A stretch of 64,000 bases of DNA, taken from positions 186,001 through 250,000 of the forward strand of contig NZ_JBAWKA010000004.1 in assembly GCF_043876815.1 (NCBI RefSeq), written 5' to 3'. A program made the position numbers and the translations under genes. Below, piece by piece: positions 36,736 to 46,723 of the stretch. Every line of letters starts with the position of its first letter. Position 1 is the first letter of the stretch. A model generated the notes under the pieces. It was not told the origin of the DNA. It saw only the letters and a program-made list of their open reading frames with translations, and did not search any database. This stretch comes from Gaetbulibacter_A sp043876815. Lineage in GTDB: Bacteria > Bacteroidota > Bacteroidia > Flavobacteriales > Flavobacteriaceae.

Positions 36736-38133
36736 CTATTTTAATCCGCCAACCATTTCTTCTGGTTTTACCCATTCGTCGTATTCTTCGGCAGTTACAT
36801 ATCCTAAATTAATAGCTTCCTCTTTTAATGTGGTTCCATTTTTATGTGCTGTATTGGCTATTTCAGCGGCTTTGTAATACCCTATTTTAGTGTTTAAGGC
36901 CGTAACCAGCATTAAGGAATTATTTACCAATTTATCAATTACTTTTTTATTAGGTTCAATACCAATAGCACAATTATCGTTAAAACTTACACAAGCATCA
37001 CCAATAAGTTGGGCAGATTGCAGCACATTTGCGGCCATAACAGGTTTGAATACATTGAGCTCATAATGTCCTTGTAAACCACCAACAGAAACGGCAACAT
37101 CATTACCTAAAACTTGTGCACAAACCATGGTTAAGGCTTCACATTGCGTTGGATTTACCTTTCCCGGCATAATGGAACTTCCGGGTTCGTTAGCAGGAAT
37201 GATAATTTCACCAATTCCAGATCGTGGCCCTGAAGCTAACATTCTAATATCGTTAGCAATTTTATTCAAAGAAACTGCCAATTGTTTTAAAGCGCCATGG
37301 GTTTCAACTAAAGCATCGTGAGCTGCTAAAGCTTCAAATTTATTTGGTGCTGTTATAAATGGAAGCTTAGTAAACTCTGCGATATATTCAGCTACACGTT
37401 TACTATAGCCTTTTGGCGTATTTAGGCCTGTACCAACAGCCGTTCCTCCTAAAGCGAGTTCGCTTAAATGTGCCAAGGTATTTTCTAAAGCTTTAATACC
37501 GTAATCCAATTGCGCGGTATAACCGGAAATTTCCTGACCTAAGGTTAGGGGAGTGGCATCCATTAAATGAGTTCGACCAATTTTAACGACGGATTTAAAC
37601 TCTTTAGATTTTTTATGTAAGGTATCGCGGAGTTTTTTAACACCTGGTAAGGTGGTTTCAACAACTTTCTTGTAAATAGCAATATGCATTCCTGTAGGGA
37701 AGGTGTCGTTTGAGGACTGAGATTTATTTACATCGTCATTGGGCTGAATGGTTTTTTCGCCCTCACCAATCTTGAAGCCCGCCAATTGATGAGCCCGGTT
37801 AGCTATAACTTCATTCACGTTCATATTACTTTGTGTTCCCGATCCCGTTTGCCAGATTACCAACGGAAATTGGTCATCGTGTTTACCGTCTAAAATTTCG
37901 TCACAGGCCCGGGCAATTAAATCGCGTTTATCTATGGATAACACGCCTAATTCACAATTAGTGTAGGCTGCTGCTTTTTTAAGATAGGCAAAACCGTATA
38001 TAATTTCCAGGGGCATAGAAGCCTCAGGACCAATTTTAAAATTGTTTCTGGAGCGTTCCGTTTGTGCGCCCCAAAGCTTATCAGAAGGAACTTGAACGTC
38101 CCCCATAGTATCTTTTTCTATTCTGTATCCCAT
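36736..38133 (-). CDS. fumC: Class II fumarate hydratase FumC
   Basis: This 465-residue homotetrameric TCA-cycle enzyme interconverts fumarate and malate without an Fe-S cluster. Signature GSSIMPGKVNPTQCE carries the catalytic Ser loop. TGSGTQSNMNVNEVIANRA and KIGRTHLMDATPLTLGQE supply substrate contacts and the general-base His region. The length is standard. A TAACTTTG element lies upstream at 38158-38165 on the minus strand. A bidirectional terminator separates it from the Crp-like gene. Confidence 0.98.
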   Translation of the reverse strand: MGYRIEKDTMGDVQVPSDKLWGAQTERSRNNFKIGPEASMPLEIIYGFAYLKKAAAYTNCELGVLSIDKRDLIARACDEILDGKHDDQFPLVIWQTGSGTQSNMNVNEVIANRAHQLAGFKIGEGEKTIQPNDDVNKSQSSNDTFPTGMHIAIYKKVVETTLPGVKKLRDTLHKKSKEFKSVVKIGRTHLMDATPLTLGQEISGYTAQLDYGIKALENTLAHLSELALGGTAVGTGLNTPKGYSKRVAEYIAEFTKLPFITAPNKFEALAAHDALVETHGALKQLAVSLNKIANDIRMLASGPRSGIGEIIIPANEPGSSIMPGKVNPTQCEALTMVCAQVLGNDVAVSVGGLQGHYELNVFKPVMAANVLQSAQLIGDACVSFNDNCAIGIEPNKKVIDKLVNNSLMLVTALNTKIGYYKAAEIANTAHKNGTTLKEEAINLGYVTAEEYDEWVKPEEMVGGLK

Positions 38134-38318
38134 AGGTTTATACTTTAATTTCTGTTACAAAGTTAAATTATTTATGCTGTTTTCTTCGAATAATAAGCGG
38201 GAATTCGTAGAACTTTTAACAGAGAAATAACTAGAGGGATTTTTATTATCCTATTAAACCTATTAAATTTGTAGGAAATAAATAAAAACAAATAAATTAA
38301 TTAAAAAAACTATAAGAC

Positions 38319-38960
38319 ATGGCAAATTTAAGACTAGGAGATACAGCTCCCGATTTTACAGCCCAAACAACACAAGGAGATATTCATTTTCATGATTGGT
38401 TAGGAGATAGCTGGGGTATATTATTCTCGCATCCTGCGGATTATACACCGGTTTGTACCACAGAACTGGGCACAGTAGCAAAATATAAATCAGAATTTGA
38501 TAAACGCAACGTAAAGACTATTGCATTGAGTGTGGATGGTTTGGAATCACACAAGGCCTGGATAAAGGATATTAATGAAACACAACACACTGAAGTTAAT
38601 TTTCCGATTATTGCTGACGAAGATCATAAAGTCGCTGAACTTTACGATATGATTCACCCTAATGCGAATGATAAACAAACCGTACGCTCTGTTTTTGTAA
38701 TAGGTCCTGATAAAAAAATTAAACTAATTATTGTCTATCCCGCTTCTACGGGTCGAAATTTTGATGAGTTATTGCGCGTTATTGATTCGTTACAATTAAC
38801 GGCATATCATAAAGTTGCGACACCAGCCAATTGGAAATTTGGTGAAGATTGTGTGGTATCTCCATCGATAGCTACCAAGGATATTCCTGAAATATTTCCA
38901 AAAGGCTTTAAAGAAATTAAACCATATTTAAGAATCACACCACAACCAAATTTAAATTAA
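38319..38960 (+). CDS. 1-Cys peroxiredoxin (Prx6 type)
   Basis: This 213-residue peroxiredoxin has peroxidatic Cys46 in HPADYTPVCTTELG and the extended C-terminal arm of the Prx6 class (VSPSIATKDIPEIFPKGF). Known members reduce H2O2 and organic peroxides with low-molecular-weight or protein thiols. No 2-Cys resolving motif is present. It is cytoplasmic, monocistronic, and the third peroxide-removing enzyme in the window after Tpx and KatG. Confidence 0.95.
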   Translation: MANLRLGDTAPDFTAQTTQGDIHFHDWLGDSWGILFSHPADYTPVCTTELGTVAKYKSEFDKRNVKTIALSVDGLESHKAWIKDINETQHTEVNFPIIADEDHKVAELYDMIHPNANDKQTVRSVFVIGPDKKIKLIIVYPASTGRNFDELLRVIDSLQLTAYHKVATPANWKFGEDCVVSPSIATKDIPEIFPKGFKEIKPYLRITPQPNLN

Positions 38961-38988
38961 ACTCAAGGAAGAAATATTAAAATCACTA

Positions 38989-39019
38989 TTGTTTAACAAT
39001 ACACTTTATATTATCTTTG
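38989..39019 (+). promoter_or_regulatory. Promoter of the 58-residue membrane-peptide gene
   Basis: TTG (38989-38991), a 20-base spacer, then TATCTTTG (39012-39019), 28 bases before the start codon. A full match to the Bacteroidota consensus. Confidence 0.7.
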
Positions 39020-39047
39020 CTTAAGATTTAAAAAAAGGAAACACATT

Positions 39048-39224
39048 ATGTTTGATTTTGACCAATATTTAGGCTTTTTAGCATTCTTAACCATTCTAAC
39101 CATAGGATTCTGGTTGATGATTTTCTTAATAACCTTCGTAGTGCCTTACTGGATTGGTGGTGCATTGATTGAACGACTTCAGGAAATCAGAGAAGAAAAG
39201 AAGGCTAAACGTGAAAATCCATAA
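39048..39224 (+). CDS. Small membrane protein, 58 residues
   Basis: The frame starts MFDFDQYLGFLAFLTIL, has one long hydrophobic segment (about 8-41, with GFWLMIFLITFVVPYW) and ends in a charged helix (IERLQEIREEKKAKRENP). An AGGAAAC leader lies upstream of the ATG, a consensus promoter precedes it and a strong terminator follows, so it appears to be an independently expressed gene despite its size. No family is recognised. A single-span protein with a cytoplasmic, charged C-terminus is expected. Confidence 0.7.
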   Translation: MFDFDQYLGFLAFLTILTIGFWLMIFLITFVVPYWIGGALIERLQEIREEKKAKRENP

Positions 39225-39250
39225 ACAAAATATATAGTTTTAATAAAAAA

Positions 39251-39282
39251 AAAAAGGAAGTTCAAATGAACTTCCTTTTTTT
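39251..39282. terminator. Bidirectional terminator
   Basis: A 14-bp stem AAAAAGGAAGTTCA / TGAACTTCCTTTTT with a 2-base loop, between the rightward 58-residue gene and the leftward receptor gene. Confidence 0.85.
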
Positions 39283-39308
39283 GTTTCTATATTGTTTCTT
39301 TTTCCAGA

Positions 39309-41732
39309 TTACATTTGTATATCCATATCGCCACCGCCACCGAAGTTTCCATCGCGACTTGGCTTTTTCTTTTGGTTAAATCTGTAAGTGAATGATAAGT
39401 TGTACGATCGAACTCCTCTAAAACGCAACTCTCTTACAGTTGTAAATTGAGGTGTATCTACGGTACCATTAAAGCTTCTGCTATTTAACAAATCACTAAT
39501 ATTAAAAGCCAAGGAAGCCTTTTCCTTAAGTAAATCTTTACTGAAGGCTACATCTATTGAAAACACACCGTTTTGTGTGTTTTGAGCATCCTGACTGGGA
39601 CCACGGTAATTGAAATTAGTTTGCCAATCGATAGCTAAGGGTAAGGTTAATTTGTTATTTAAACGGGCGCGCCACGACACGTTTTTAGAGTCGAAACTTG
39701 TTCCTTGATAATCGCCGTTTATCACGGAATTAAAAATATTAAAATCCGTATTTACACGCCATTTTCTAGATGGACTGTAACTCAAATTAAATTCATAACC
39801 ATAACGGTCTTCTGTCGCAATGTTATCCGGTCCTCTTAAAATCACCGGTACCGGTCGACCATCAATTTCAACAAAATCTCCTGACTCTCTGCTTATAAAT
39901 CGAATAACGTTGGTAGCATGTGAGTAGTACACTGAGGTTGTTAAAACAAAATCATTGAATCGATTTAAATAGCCCAGATCAAACTGTCCGGAGTAGGTTG
40001 GTATTAAGCCGGGATTTCCCTGAAAAATATTTGTTATACTACTTCGTGAGGGATAAGGGTTTAAGAAAAACGACCACGGGCGTCTTAATCTACGGTTGAA
40101 GCCCAGACTTAAATTCTCTTTTTCACTAAACTCATAGGTTAAGTTAACCGTTGGGAACAATCCTGTGAAATTGCGTTTCTCAAAATCACCTGAAGTTGGT
40201 TGATCCAAAGTTAGCTGCGTGTTTTCCATGCGCAGGCCAAGTAAATACGAAAACTTATCGTTAATCTTACTTCCAAATTGCAAATAAGCAGCTTGTATAT
40301 AGTTCTTATAATTGAACAAATTAGTAAGTCCTCTGTCTACCTCAAATTCATTGGTATCTGTATTTAAAAGCTCTACACGATAATCTGTAGTGGTTCTATC
40401 ATAATCACCACGATAGCCTATTTCAAACTGACTATTCTCTCCAACAGGAAGCACGTAATTTGAACGTAAAAATAATTTAGATCCCGTGATATTCTGACTT
40501 AAAATATCCGTATCAACCCCGTCTTGATTGATTAAAGAATACTGTGTCTGTTGATTATCTTCAAATTGAAAATCAAGGGTTAATTTTTGACCACTGTCAT
40601 TGAAATCCTTAGTGTAGTTAAAAGTGTATTGTGAATTTCTGGAATCATTATCCTGTGGGTCTAAACGTAACGTTTCAGACAATAAATTCATATTTGAGTC
40701 GTATTGAAAAATGCGGTTCGTAGACCTCTCGATTCCATTATTATCACTGTAAACCATGGAAGCCGTAATAGAAGAAGAATCATTAATATACCATTCTACT
40801 CCAAAATTATTGGTTAGGCCTTTACTTGTATTTAACCAATCGCGCTTTTCATCAGAAACGTTTCCTGTATTTTTAAAGGTGGTGTAAGAATACCAATAAC
40901 CGGGAGATTCGTTGTAGCGATAGGACAGCGTGTTGAAAATATTCAAATCGCCTGTTCTGTAATTCACGTTAGCAGAAATTCCAGCACGATCAGGATGTCC
41001 CACATTTGCCGTTACCGCTCCGTTAAAACCTTGTAATTTACTTCTTCTTAAGATTATATTTAAAATACCCGCCGTTCCCTCAGCTTCGTAACGCGCTGAT
41101 GGCGAAGTAATCACTTCAACTTTTTCTATTGCATCCGCAGGGAGCTGTCGTAAGGCATCCGTAGAATTAAGACCTACGAGACCTGAGGGTTTTCCGTTAA
41201 TTAAGATTCTTACGTTGTCATTACCACGAAGGGTGATGGTTCCTTCCGCGTCAACGGCCACAGAGGGCACGTTGTCCAGAACATCACTTACGTTTCCTCC
41301 CCGTACAGTTAAATCCTTACCAACATTGTATATTTTTTTGTCGAGTCTGATTTCCACCGTGGTTCTTTCGGCAATAATTTCGACTTCATTCAAGGATTCT
41401 AAATTCAAACTTAAAAAAATGGTGCCTAGGTCAAGGTTTGTATTGATGACCTTCTTTTTAAGCTCGAAGGAGGTGTATGAGATATATTCAATTTTAATAT
41501 CGTAGGTACCATCGGCAACTTTTATTTCAAATTTTCCGTCGAGATCAGTAATTGTACCATCTACAACTTTTTCTTCTTTATGACTGTAAAAGGAAATGGT
41601 GGCGTATTCAAGAGGAAGGTTTGTTTCTTTATCAATAACGGTTCCGGTGATTTTATTGTTTTTAAGGTCATCCGGATCAGCAAATACCATAGTGGTAAAA
41701 CACAAGGCGATTAACAGAGCAATTTTTTTCAT
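39309..41732 (-). CDS. TonB-dependent-receptor-like outer-membrane beta-barrel protein, paralogue 1
   Basis: This 807-residue protein has a signal peptide (about 1-18), a carboxypeptidase-regulatory-like Ig domain (about 27-110, GTVIDKETNLPLEYATISF), a plug domain (about 125-225, VEVITSPSARYEAEGTAGILNI) and a beta-barrel (about 240-785, SFTYRFNQKKK). The shape is that of the OMP_b-brl_3 branch, which lacks an obvious TonB box and has no SusD partner. The ligand is unknown. The Gly/Asp/Met-rich end (GNFGGGGDMDIQM) follows the last strand. A close paralogue lies upstream on the same strand. Confidence 0.9.
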   Translation of the reverse strand: MKKIALLIALCFTTMVFADPDDLKNNKITGTVIDKETNLPLEYATISFYSHKEEKVVDGTITDLDGKFEIKVADGTYDIKIEYISYTSFELKKKVINTNLDLGTIFLSLNLESLNEVEIIAERTTVEIRLDKKIYNVGKDLTVRGGNVSDVLDNVPSVAVDAEGTITLRGNDNVRILINGKPSGLVGLNSTDALRQLPADAIEKVEVITSPSARYEAEGTAGILNIILRRSKLQGFNGAVTANVGHPDRAGISANVNYRTGDLNIFNTLSYRYNESPGYWYSYTTFKNTGNVSDEKRDWLNTSKGLTNNFGVEWYINDSSSITASMVYSDNNGIERSTNRIFQYDSNMNLLSETLRLDPQDNDSRNSQYTFNYTKDFNDSGQKLTLDFQFEDNQQTQYSLINQDGVDTDILSQNITGSKLFLRSNYVLPVGENSQFEIGYRGDYDRTTTDYRVELLNTDTNEFEVDRGLTNLFNYKNYIQAAYLQFGSKINDKFSYLLGLRMENTQLTLDQPTSGDFEKRNFTGLFPTVNLTYEFSEKENLSLGFNRRLRRPWSFFLNPYPSRSSITNIFQGNPGLIPTYSGQFDLGYLNRFNDFVLTTSVYYSHATNVIRFISRESGDFVEIDGRPVPVILRGPDNIATEDRYGYEFNLSYSPSRKWRVNTDFNIFNSVINGDYQGTSFDSKNVSWRARLNNKLTLPLAIDWQTNFNYRGPSQDAQNTQNGVFSIDVAFSKDLLKEKASLAFNISDLLNSRSFNGTVDTPQFTTVRELRFRGVRSYNLSFTYRFNQKKKPSRDGNFGGGGDMDIQM

Positions 41733-41830
41733 TTTTTGATTTAATGTTAGCGCGGCAAAAGTAGATATAAGCCTTGTGTGTTCTGGTTAAATAAAAGTTA
41801 AATAAATATAAAATGTTATTTTAACACTTA

Positions 41831-44359
41831 TTAACCTTCAAAATCAAAATCATCATCCATATCTTGTCCTGATCTCTCTTTTTTAGATTTTTGCTGATTG
41901 AAACGGTAAAGGATTGAAAGGTTTACCTGGCGTTGACGCCATTGTGATTCCTCGTAATTCGTGTAAAAACTTGTTGTTGTTGTGGTACGACGTATTCTGG
42001 AATTAAAAAGATCTCTGGCATTCAAGGAAATCGTTACCTTATCATTTAGAATTTCTTTACTTAAGGCGATATCCATTGAAAAAACACCTTTCTGATCGCT
42101 CTGTGCATCTTGTTGCGGGCCACTATAGTAAGCATTAGTTTGCCAATCTATTTTAGCCGGCAACTCTACCTTGCTACTAAAACGTGTGAACCAACTAGAA
42201 TTATTGGCGCCATAATCAACGCCGTTAAATGATCCCTCTGTTTCAAATTTAAAGATGTTGAAACTTGAATTTAGTCTTAACCATTTTGCTGGATTGTACA
42301 TGAGTCCGAATTCTCCACCGGTACGCTTATTGGTAGACAGGTTTACAGGTATTGTTCTAATAATATCTATACCATCTGAGGTTTGTTGTCCCGTATTTTC
42401 CTGAATACGATCAAAAGACCCGGTTTCATGCTGATAGTAAACGGAAGCTGTTACTGTTAATTCGTTCCACCGTTTTAAATAGCCCAAATCGAAGGTACTC
42501 GAAAAGGCAGGACGTAAGCTGGGATTACCCTGGAATATATTTGTACGGCTTGATCGCGATGGAAACGGGTTAATATACCAACCTCTAGGACGATTGATAC
42601 GTCGGTTGAAACCAAGTGTAACACTTTCCTCCGGATCATCCTCTTCGCTGGAAAGATTATAAATAAAATTAACTGTAGGGAAGAGGCCTAAATAATTATT
42701 GTTGAACTCGGTATCGATAGGAAAACCAAAAGCTTCCTCAAGCTCAGCATCTGTTAACCTGGAATCAATATTTCCTTTCAGCTGGGTGTTCTCCAAACGT
42801 AAACCCAGTAGAAATGAGAACTTACCGAATTTGCTGCCATATTGGGTGTAGAATGCATTAACATTTTCAGTGTAATCAAAAACATTCGTAATTTCTTCAT
42901 TTATAACGTAATTTCCGGTGTTAATATCTTCCTGTTCTAAAAGGTAATCAGTGATCTCATTTTCAAAATTCCCACGATATCCGGCTTCAAAGCGAGAATC
43001 TTCACCCATTGGTAAAACATAATCTGCTTGGATCAGGTAATCCTTGCTATCCTCGGTTTGATAAATAATTTCATTTTGAAACGGATCCGGATTTGTTTGG
43101 TCGGTGAAAATATAATCTTCATTTATAAAATTATCTTGGTTTTCGCTTCGGATTCCATATTGAAAATCAGCTGTTAATTGGTGACCGGATTCATCGAATT
43201 TGGTAATGTAATTAAAAGAAAATTGATAGCTGTTTCCTGTTTCGTCTTGCTTTTCTCTACGATCGGTTCGCTCTACTACATCGCCTCCGTTATAACGAGA
43301 ACTACGGTTGATTCCCAAATCAGCATCCTCACCATAACGGTAAAATAAACTACCAGTTACCGAGGTTTTATCAGATAGAAAATATTCCAATCCAATATTA
43401 CCGTTATAATTTCGGTTCAAACGACTTACTTTTTCACTTTCAATAATGCGCTCAAATTCAGGTGTCACGGTATTGCCGTTTACCACACGATCAAAATAAT
43501 CTGTATCGTTAAAATTGTTTCTAGGCGCATCAAAATAGCGATAACCAAGGTTTGAGAACACATTGAATTTTTCTGTACGGTAATTTATATTTGAAGAAAA
43601 GCCTAAATTATCAGGATTACCTAAAGTCAGGTTTAAAGAACCGTTAAATCCAAGGGTTTCTTTCTGACGTAAAATAATATTTAGTATCCCGGCTGTACCT
43701 TCAGCATCATAACGTGCTGATGGCGATGTAATAACTTCCACACGTTCAATAGCTTCAGCAGGTAACTGGCTCAGTACATTGGTGTCACCAAATCCGGCCA
43801 TTGCGGAAGGCTTTCCATTTATAAGGATTCGTACGTTTCCGTTTCCTCGTAAACTAATATTACCTTCAATATCCACGGCAACTGAGGGAACATTGTTAAG
43901 GGCATCGCTAACGGTACCACCTGCAGTGGTCAAATCTTTTCCTATGTTGTAGATTTTCTTATCCAGCTTGATCTCAACTGTGGTGCGCTCTGCAACTATT
44001 TCAACGGCATTAAGTGATTCTACATTTAGGGCAAGAGCTATGACACCTAGATCGGTGTTTTCGGTAATAGTTCTATTCTCGAAAGTAATTGATTTATAGG
44101 AAATATATTCAATCTTAATATCATAAGTGCCTTGTGCAACCCGCATGTTGAATTTCCCGGAAATATCGGTTATTACACCATCGATAACTTGTTGATCGTC
44201 ATGCTTACGAATAGAAACCGTAGCAAATTCCAAGGGGGTTTTGGTATCCGCATCTATTACGACACCTTTTATAGTAATGTTTTTATCCGGTTCTGTAGCG
44301 AAACTAATCGATGCAGTAAGCAGGCTCAAAATCAGGGAAAGAAAAAATTTGGTTTTCAT
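41831..44359 (-). CDS. TonB-dependent-receptor-like outer-membrane beta-barrel protein, paralogue 2
   Basis: The same plan as its downstream neighbour: signal peptide (MKTKFFLSLILSLLTASISFA), Ig-like domain (GVVIDADTKTPLEFATVSI), plug (VEVITSPSARYDAEGTAGILNI) and barrel. It has 842 residues from 44359; an in-frame ATG at 44377 would add six residues (MTANKF) in front of the signal, with no better ribosome site. The two proteins align throughout, so this is a gene duplication. The ligand is unknown and no SusD-like lipoprotein is adjacent. Confidence 0.9.
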   Translation of the reverse strand: MKTKFFLSLILSLLTASISFATEPDKNITIKGVVIDADTKTPLEFATVSIRKHDDQQVIDGVITDISGKFNMRVAQGTYDIKIEYISYKSITFENRTITENTDLGVIALALNVESLNAVEIVAERTTVEIKLDKKIYNIGKDLTTAGGTVSDALNNVPSVAVDIEGNISLRGNGNVRILINGKPSAMAGFGDTNVLSQLPAEAIERVEVITSPSARYDAEGTAGILNIILRQKETLGFNGSLNLTLGNPDNLGFSSNINYRTEKFNVFSNLGYRYFDAPRNNFNDTDYFDRVVNGNTVTPEFERIIESEKVSRLNRNYNGNIGLEYFLSDKTSVTGSLFYRYGEDADLGINRSSRYNGGDVVERTDRREKQDETGNSYQFSFNYITKFDESGHQLTADFQYGIRSENQDNFINEDYIFTDQTNPDPFQNEIIYQTEDSKDYLIQADYVLPMGEDSRFEAGYRGNFENEITDYLLEQEDINTGNYVINEEITNVFDYTENVNAFYTQYGSKFGKFSFLLGLRLENTQLKGNIDSRLTDAELEEAFGFPIDTEFNNNYLGLFPTVNFIYNLSSEEDDPEESVTLGFNRRINRPRGWYINPFPSRSSRTNIFQGNPSLRPAFSSTFDLGYLKRWNELTVTASVYYQHETGSFDRIQENTGQQTSDGIDIIRTIPVNLSTNKRTGGEFGLMYNPAKWLRLNSSFNIFKFETEGSFNGVDYGANNSSWFTRFSSKVELPAKIDWQTNAYYSGPQQDAQSDQKGVFSMDIALSKEILNDKVTISLNARDLFNSRIRRTTTTTSFYTNYEESQWRQRQVNLSILYRFNQQKSKKERSGQDMDDDFDFEG

Positions 44360-44457
44360 AAATTTATTAGCAGTCATATTTACTGCAAAACTAATCTATA
44401 GAACCTCTTTTTCGGTTAATTTTTTGTTAAAACATTTTAATAAAAAATTAAACAAAA

Positions 44458-44799
44458 CTACAAAATATCTAAAATGGCTTCGGGAGGTCTCCCTACAATA
44501 GCTTTATTTCCGTTTATAACTATTGGACGTTCAATAAGTTTAGGATTTTTCACCATAGCTTCTATGATAGCTTTATCTGAAAGTTCTTTTCCTTTAAAAT
44601 CACTTTTCCAAATCGCTTCATTTTTCCGAACTAAGTCCATGGGTTGAATGCCCAAAAGTTTTATAATTTCTGAAAGCTCTTCGGATGAAGGTGTGTTTTC
44701 TAGATACGTAATAACCTTATAGGGTTTTCCGGAATCCTCAATAAGGGCAAGGCCTTCTCTTGATTTTCTACAACGGTTATTGTGATATATTGTGATCAT
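44458..44799 (-). CDS. ArsC/Spx-family thioredoxin-fold protein
   Basis: This 113-residue protein is of the arsenate-reductase-like family, with Cys10 in HNNRCRKSREGL and ERPIVINGNKAIVGRP near the end. The first part is typical, but the motif is CRKS instead of the CGTS of classical ArsC, as in YffB-type relatives, so arsenate reduction is uncertain. There is no ars operon. It overlaps the HAD gene by 4 bases (ATGA), which indicates coupled translation and a shared transcript with HAD and prfB. Confidence 0.85.
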   Translation of the reverse strand: MITIYHNNRCRKSREGLALIEDSGKPYKVITYLENTPSSEELSEIIKLLGIQPMDLVRKNEAIWKSDFKGKELSDKAIIEAMVKNPKLIERPIVINGNKAIVGRPPEAILDIL

Positions 44800-45416
44800 G
44801 ATATTAAAATATTAAACTGTTCTAAATCGTTTCGTAATTGTTTTGGGTCTTCAAAAAGAATAGCGTTGATATGTAACTTTTCTGCCGCTTTTATATTTCT
44901 TAGGTTATCATCAATAAAAAGGGCATGTTCCGGATGAATTTTAAAGCGGTTCAAACAGATCTCATAAATTTCTTTAAACGGTTTTCTGGTTTTTTCTTCG
45001 CCAGAAACAACAATTCCTTCAAACCAGTTTAAAAATTCAAAACGCTTTTTGGCGATCGGGAAGGTCTCGCTACTCCAATTGGTCAGTGCTACCAGTTTAT
45101 ACTTTTTTGTTTGTTTTAATGCCTTTAAAATATCCACGGTTTCCGTTATTGAGCCACCCAACATTTTAGGCCAATCACCATAAAACATACGTATATATTT
45201 CTCGTATTCCGGAAACTGTTTTACCAGATCTTCAGTAGCTTTTTGTAGTGGGTAACCAGCATCCTGTTGCTCATTCCAATCGCTGGTGCAAATAGTATTT
45301 AAAAACCAGGTCATTTTTTCACGATCACCATCAAAGGCTTCTAAAAAAACATATTCAGGATTCCAATCTATCAACACCCCACCCAAATCGAAAATAATGC
45401 TGTCTATTGGTTTCAT
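44796..45416 (-). CDS. HAD-IA family hydrolase (YihX-like)
   Basis: This 206-residue phosphatase-fold protein has motif I FDLGGVLIDWN (nucleophile Asp of DLGG), motif II LTNWSSE, motif III Lys in EKTRKPFKEIYE and motif IV FIDDNLRN. The DxGG form of motif I, without the second Asp, is that of YihX-type sugar-phosphate phosphatases. The substrate is unknown. It overlaps prfB by 4 bases and the ArsC-like gene by 4 bases. Confidence 0.92.
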   Translation of the reverse strand: MKPIDSIIFDLGGVLIDWNPEYVFLEAFDGDREKMTWFLNTICTSDWNEQQDAGYPLQKATEDLVKQFPEYEKYIRMFYGDWPKMLGGSITETVDILKALKQTKKYKLVALTNWSSETFPIAKKRFEFLNWFEGIVVSGEEKTRKPFKEIYEICLNRFKIHPEHALFIDDNLRNIKAAEKLHINAILFEDPKQLRNDLEQFNILIS

Positions 45417-46523
45417 AATTGATTGTCCTCTTCCGTTTGTTGTCCCATCATCATAAGATAAGCCTTTAAAAAGCCATCAATATTGCCATCCATAACAGCA
45501 TCAACATTACCTGTTTCATGGCCTGAACGCACATCTTTTACCAATTTGTAAGGGTGCATCACATAATTTCTGATTTGGCTACCCCATTCAATTTTTTTCT
45601 TATTGGCCTCGATATCCTCACGCTGGGACAATTGCTTTTCAAGTTCAATCTCGTACAATTGCGATTTAAGCATTTGCAAGGCCCGCGCCCTGTTATCATG
45701 CTGTGAGCGTGTTTCTGAGCAGGATATTTGAATTCCGCTTGGTTTGTGGGTAAGTTGTACTTTCGTTTCTACCTTATTAACATTTTGTCCGCCGGCACCA
45801 CTAGAACGGGCTGTGGTGATCTCAATATCAGCCGGATTTATTTCTATTTCTATAGAGTCGTCTACCAAAGGATATACGTAAACCGAAGCAAAACTGGTAT
45901 GGCGTTTCGCATTACTGTCAAAAGGGGATATGCGTACCAAACGATGTACCCCATTTTCACCTTTCAACCAGCCAAACGCAAAATCGCCGTCTATTTCAAG
46001 AGTTACTGTTTTAATGCCGGCCACATCGCCTTCCTGGAAGTTAAGTTCCTTCACTTTAAAGCCATTCTTTTCGGCATACATTAAATACATGCGCATCAGC
46101 ATGCTAGCCCAATCACAACTTTCTGTGCCACCGGCACCGGCTGTTATTTGTAGTACGGCACTCAAACTGTCACCTTCATCAGAAAGCATATTTCTGAATT
46201 CAATGGCTTCTAAAAGGTTTATGGCTTTTTCGTAACGCTTTTCAACATCTTCGGCTGTAGATTCACCCTCTTTGAAGAACTCATAAATCACTTCGAGATC
46301 TTCTACAAGTGTTTTCACAGCCTGATAATCTTCAATCCATTTCTTCTTGACACGAAGGGATTTCATGATGGTTTCTGCTTCGCGTGGATTATTCCAAAAA
46401 TTGGGGTCGAAAGTTTGTTCTTCTTCGTTTTGAATTTCTATCTTTTTCTTATCGATGTCAAAGATAGTGCCTTAGTTTGTCAAGGCGGGTATTAAGATCT
46501 TTTATCTGATCGGAAGTAATCAT
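45413..46523 (-). CDS. prfB: Peptide chain release factor 2, expressed by programmed +1 frameshift
   Basis: RF2 releases proteins at UGA and UAA. Translation starts at 46523 (MITSDQIKDLNTRLDKLRHYL) and meets TGA at 46458-46460 after 21 codons. The site reads CTT TGA C; skipping one T gives Asp-Ile-Asp and joins the long frame, for 369 residues in total, the normal RF2 length. The body holds SPF (RISPFDSN), which selects UGA/UAA, and GGQ (SSGAGGQNVNK) for hydrolysis. A start at the internal ATG 46366 would miss the N-terminal domain. It is first in the prfB/HAD/ArsC-like operon. Confidence 0.95.
46457..46463 (-). other. prfB programmed frameshift site (CTT TGA C)
   Basis: The canonical slippery CTT, in-frame TGA and following C, preceded by TAT and by an AAGG tract six bases upstream of CTT. 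Low RF2 levels slow termination at TGA and favour the shift, so RF2 regulates itself. Confidence 0.93.
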
Positions 46524-46723
46524 AGGGTGAAAAATTTTGAAACAAAAATAAGATTTAATCCTGCTTCTAAAAACAAAAGACCTGTTAATTTACTATTTAC
46601 TTATATAGTACAGATAAATTGAATGATTCAAAATAATTGAAACAAAATAGCAAGCTCAATTCCTAAAATTTCATTTATTTTTGAAAAATAACCCGAGTGA
46701 CAAGCTCCATATAATTTTAAAGA

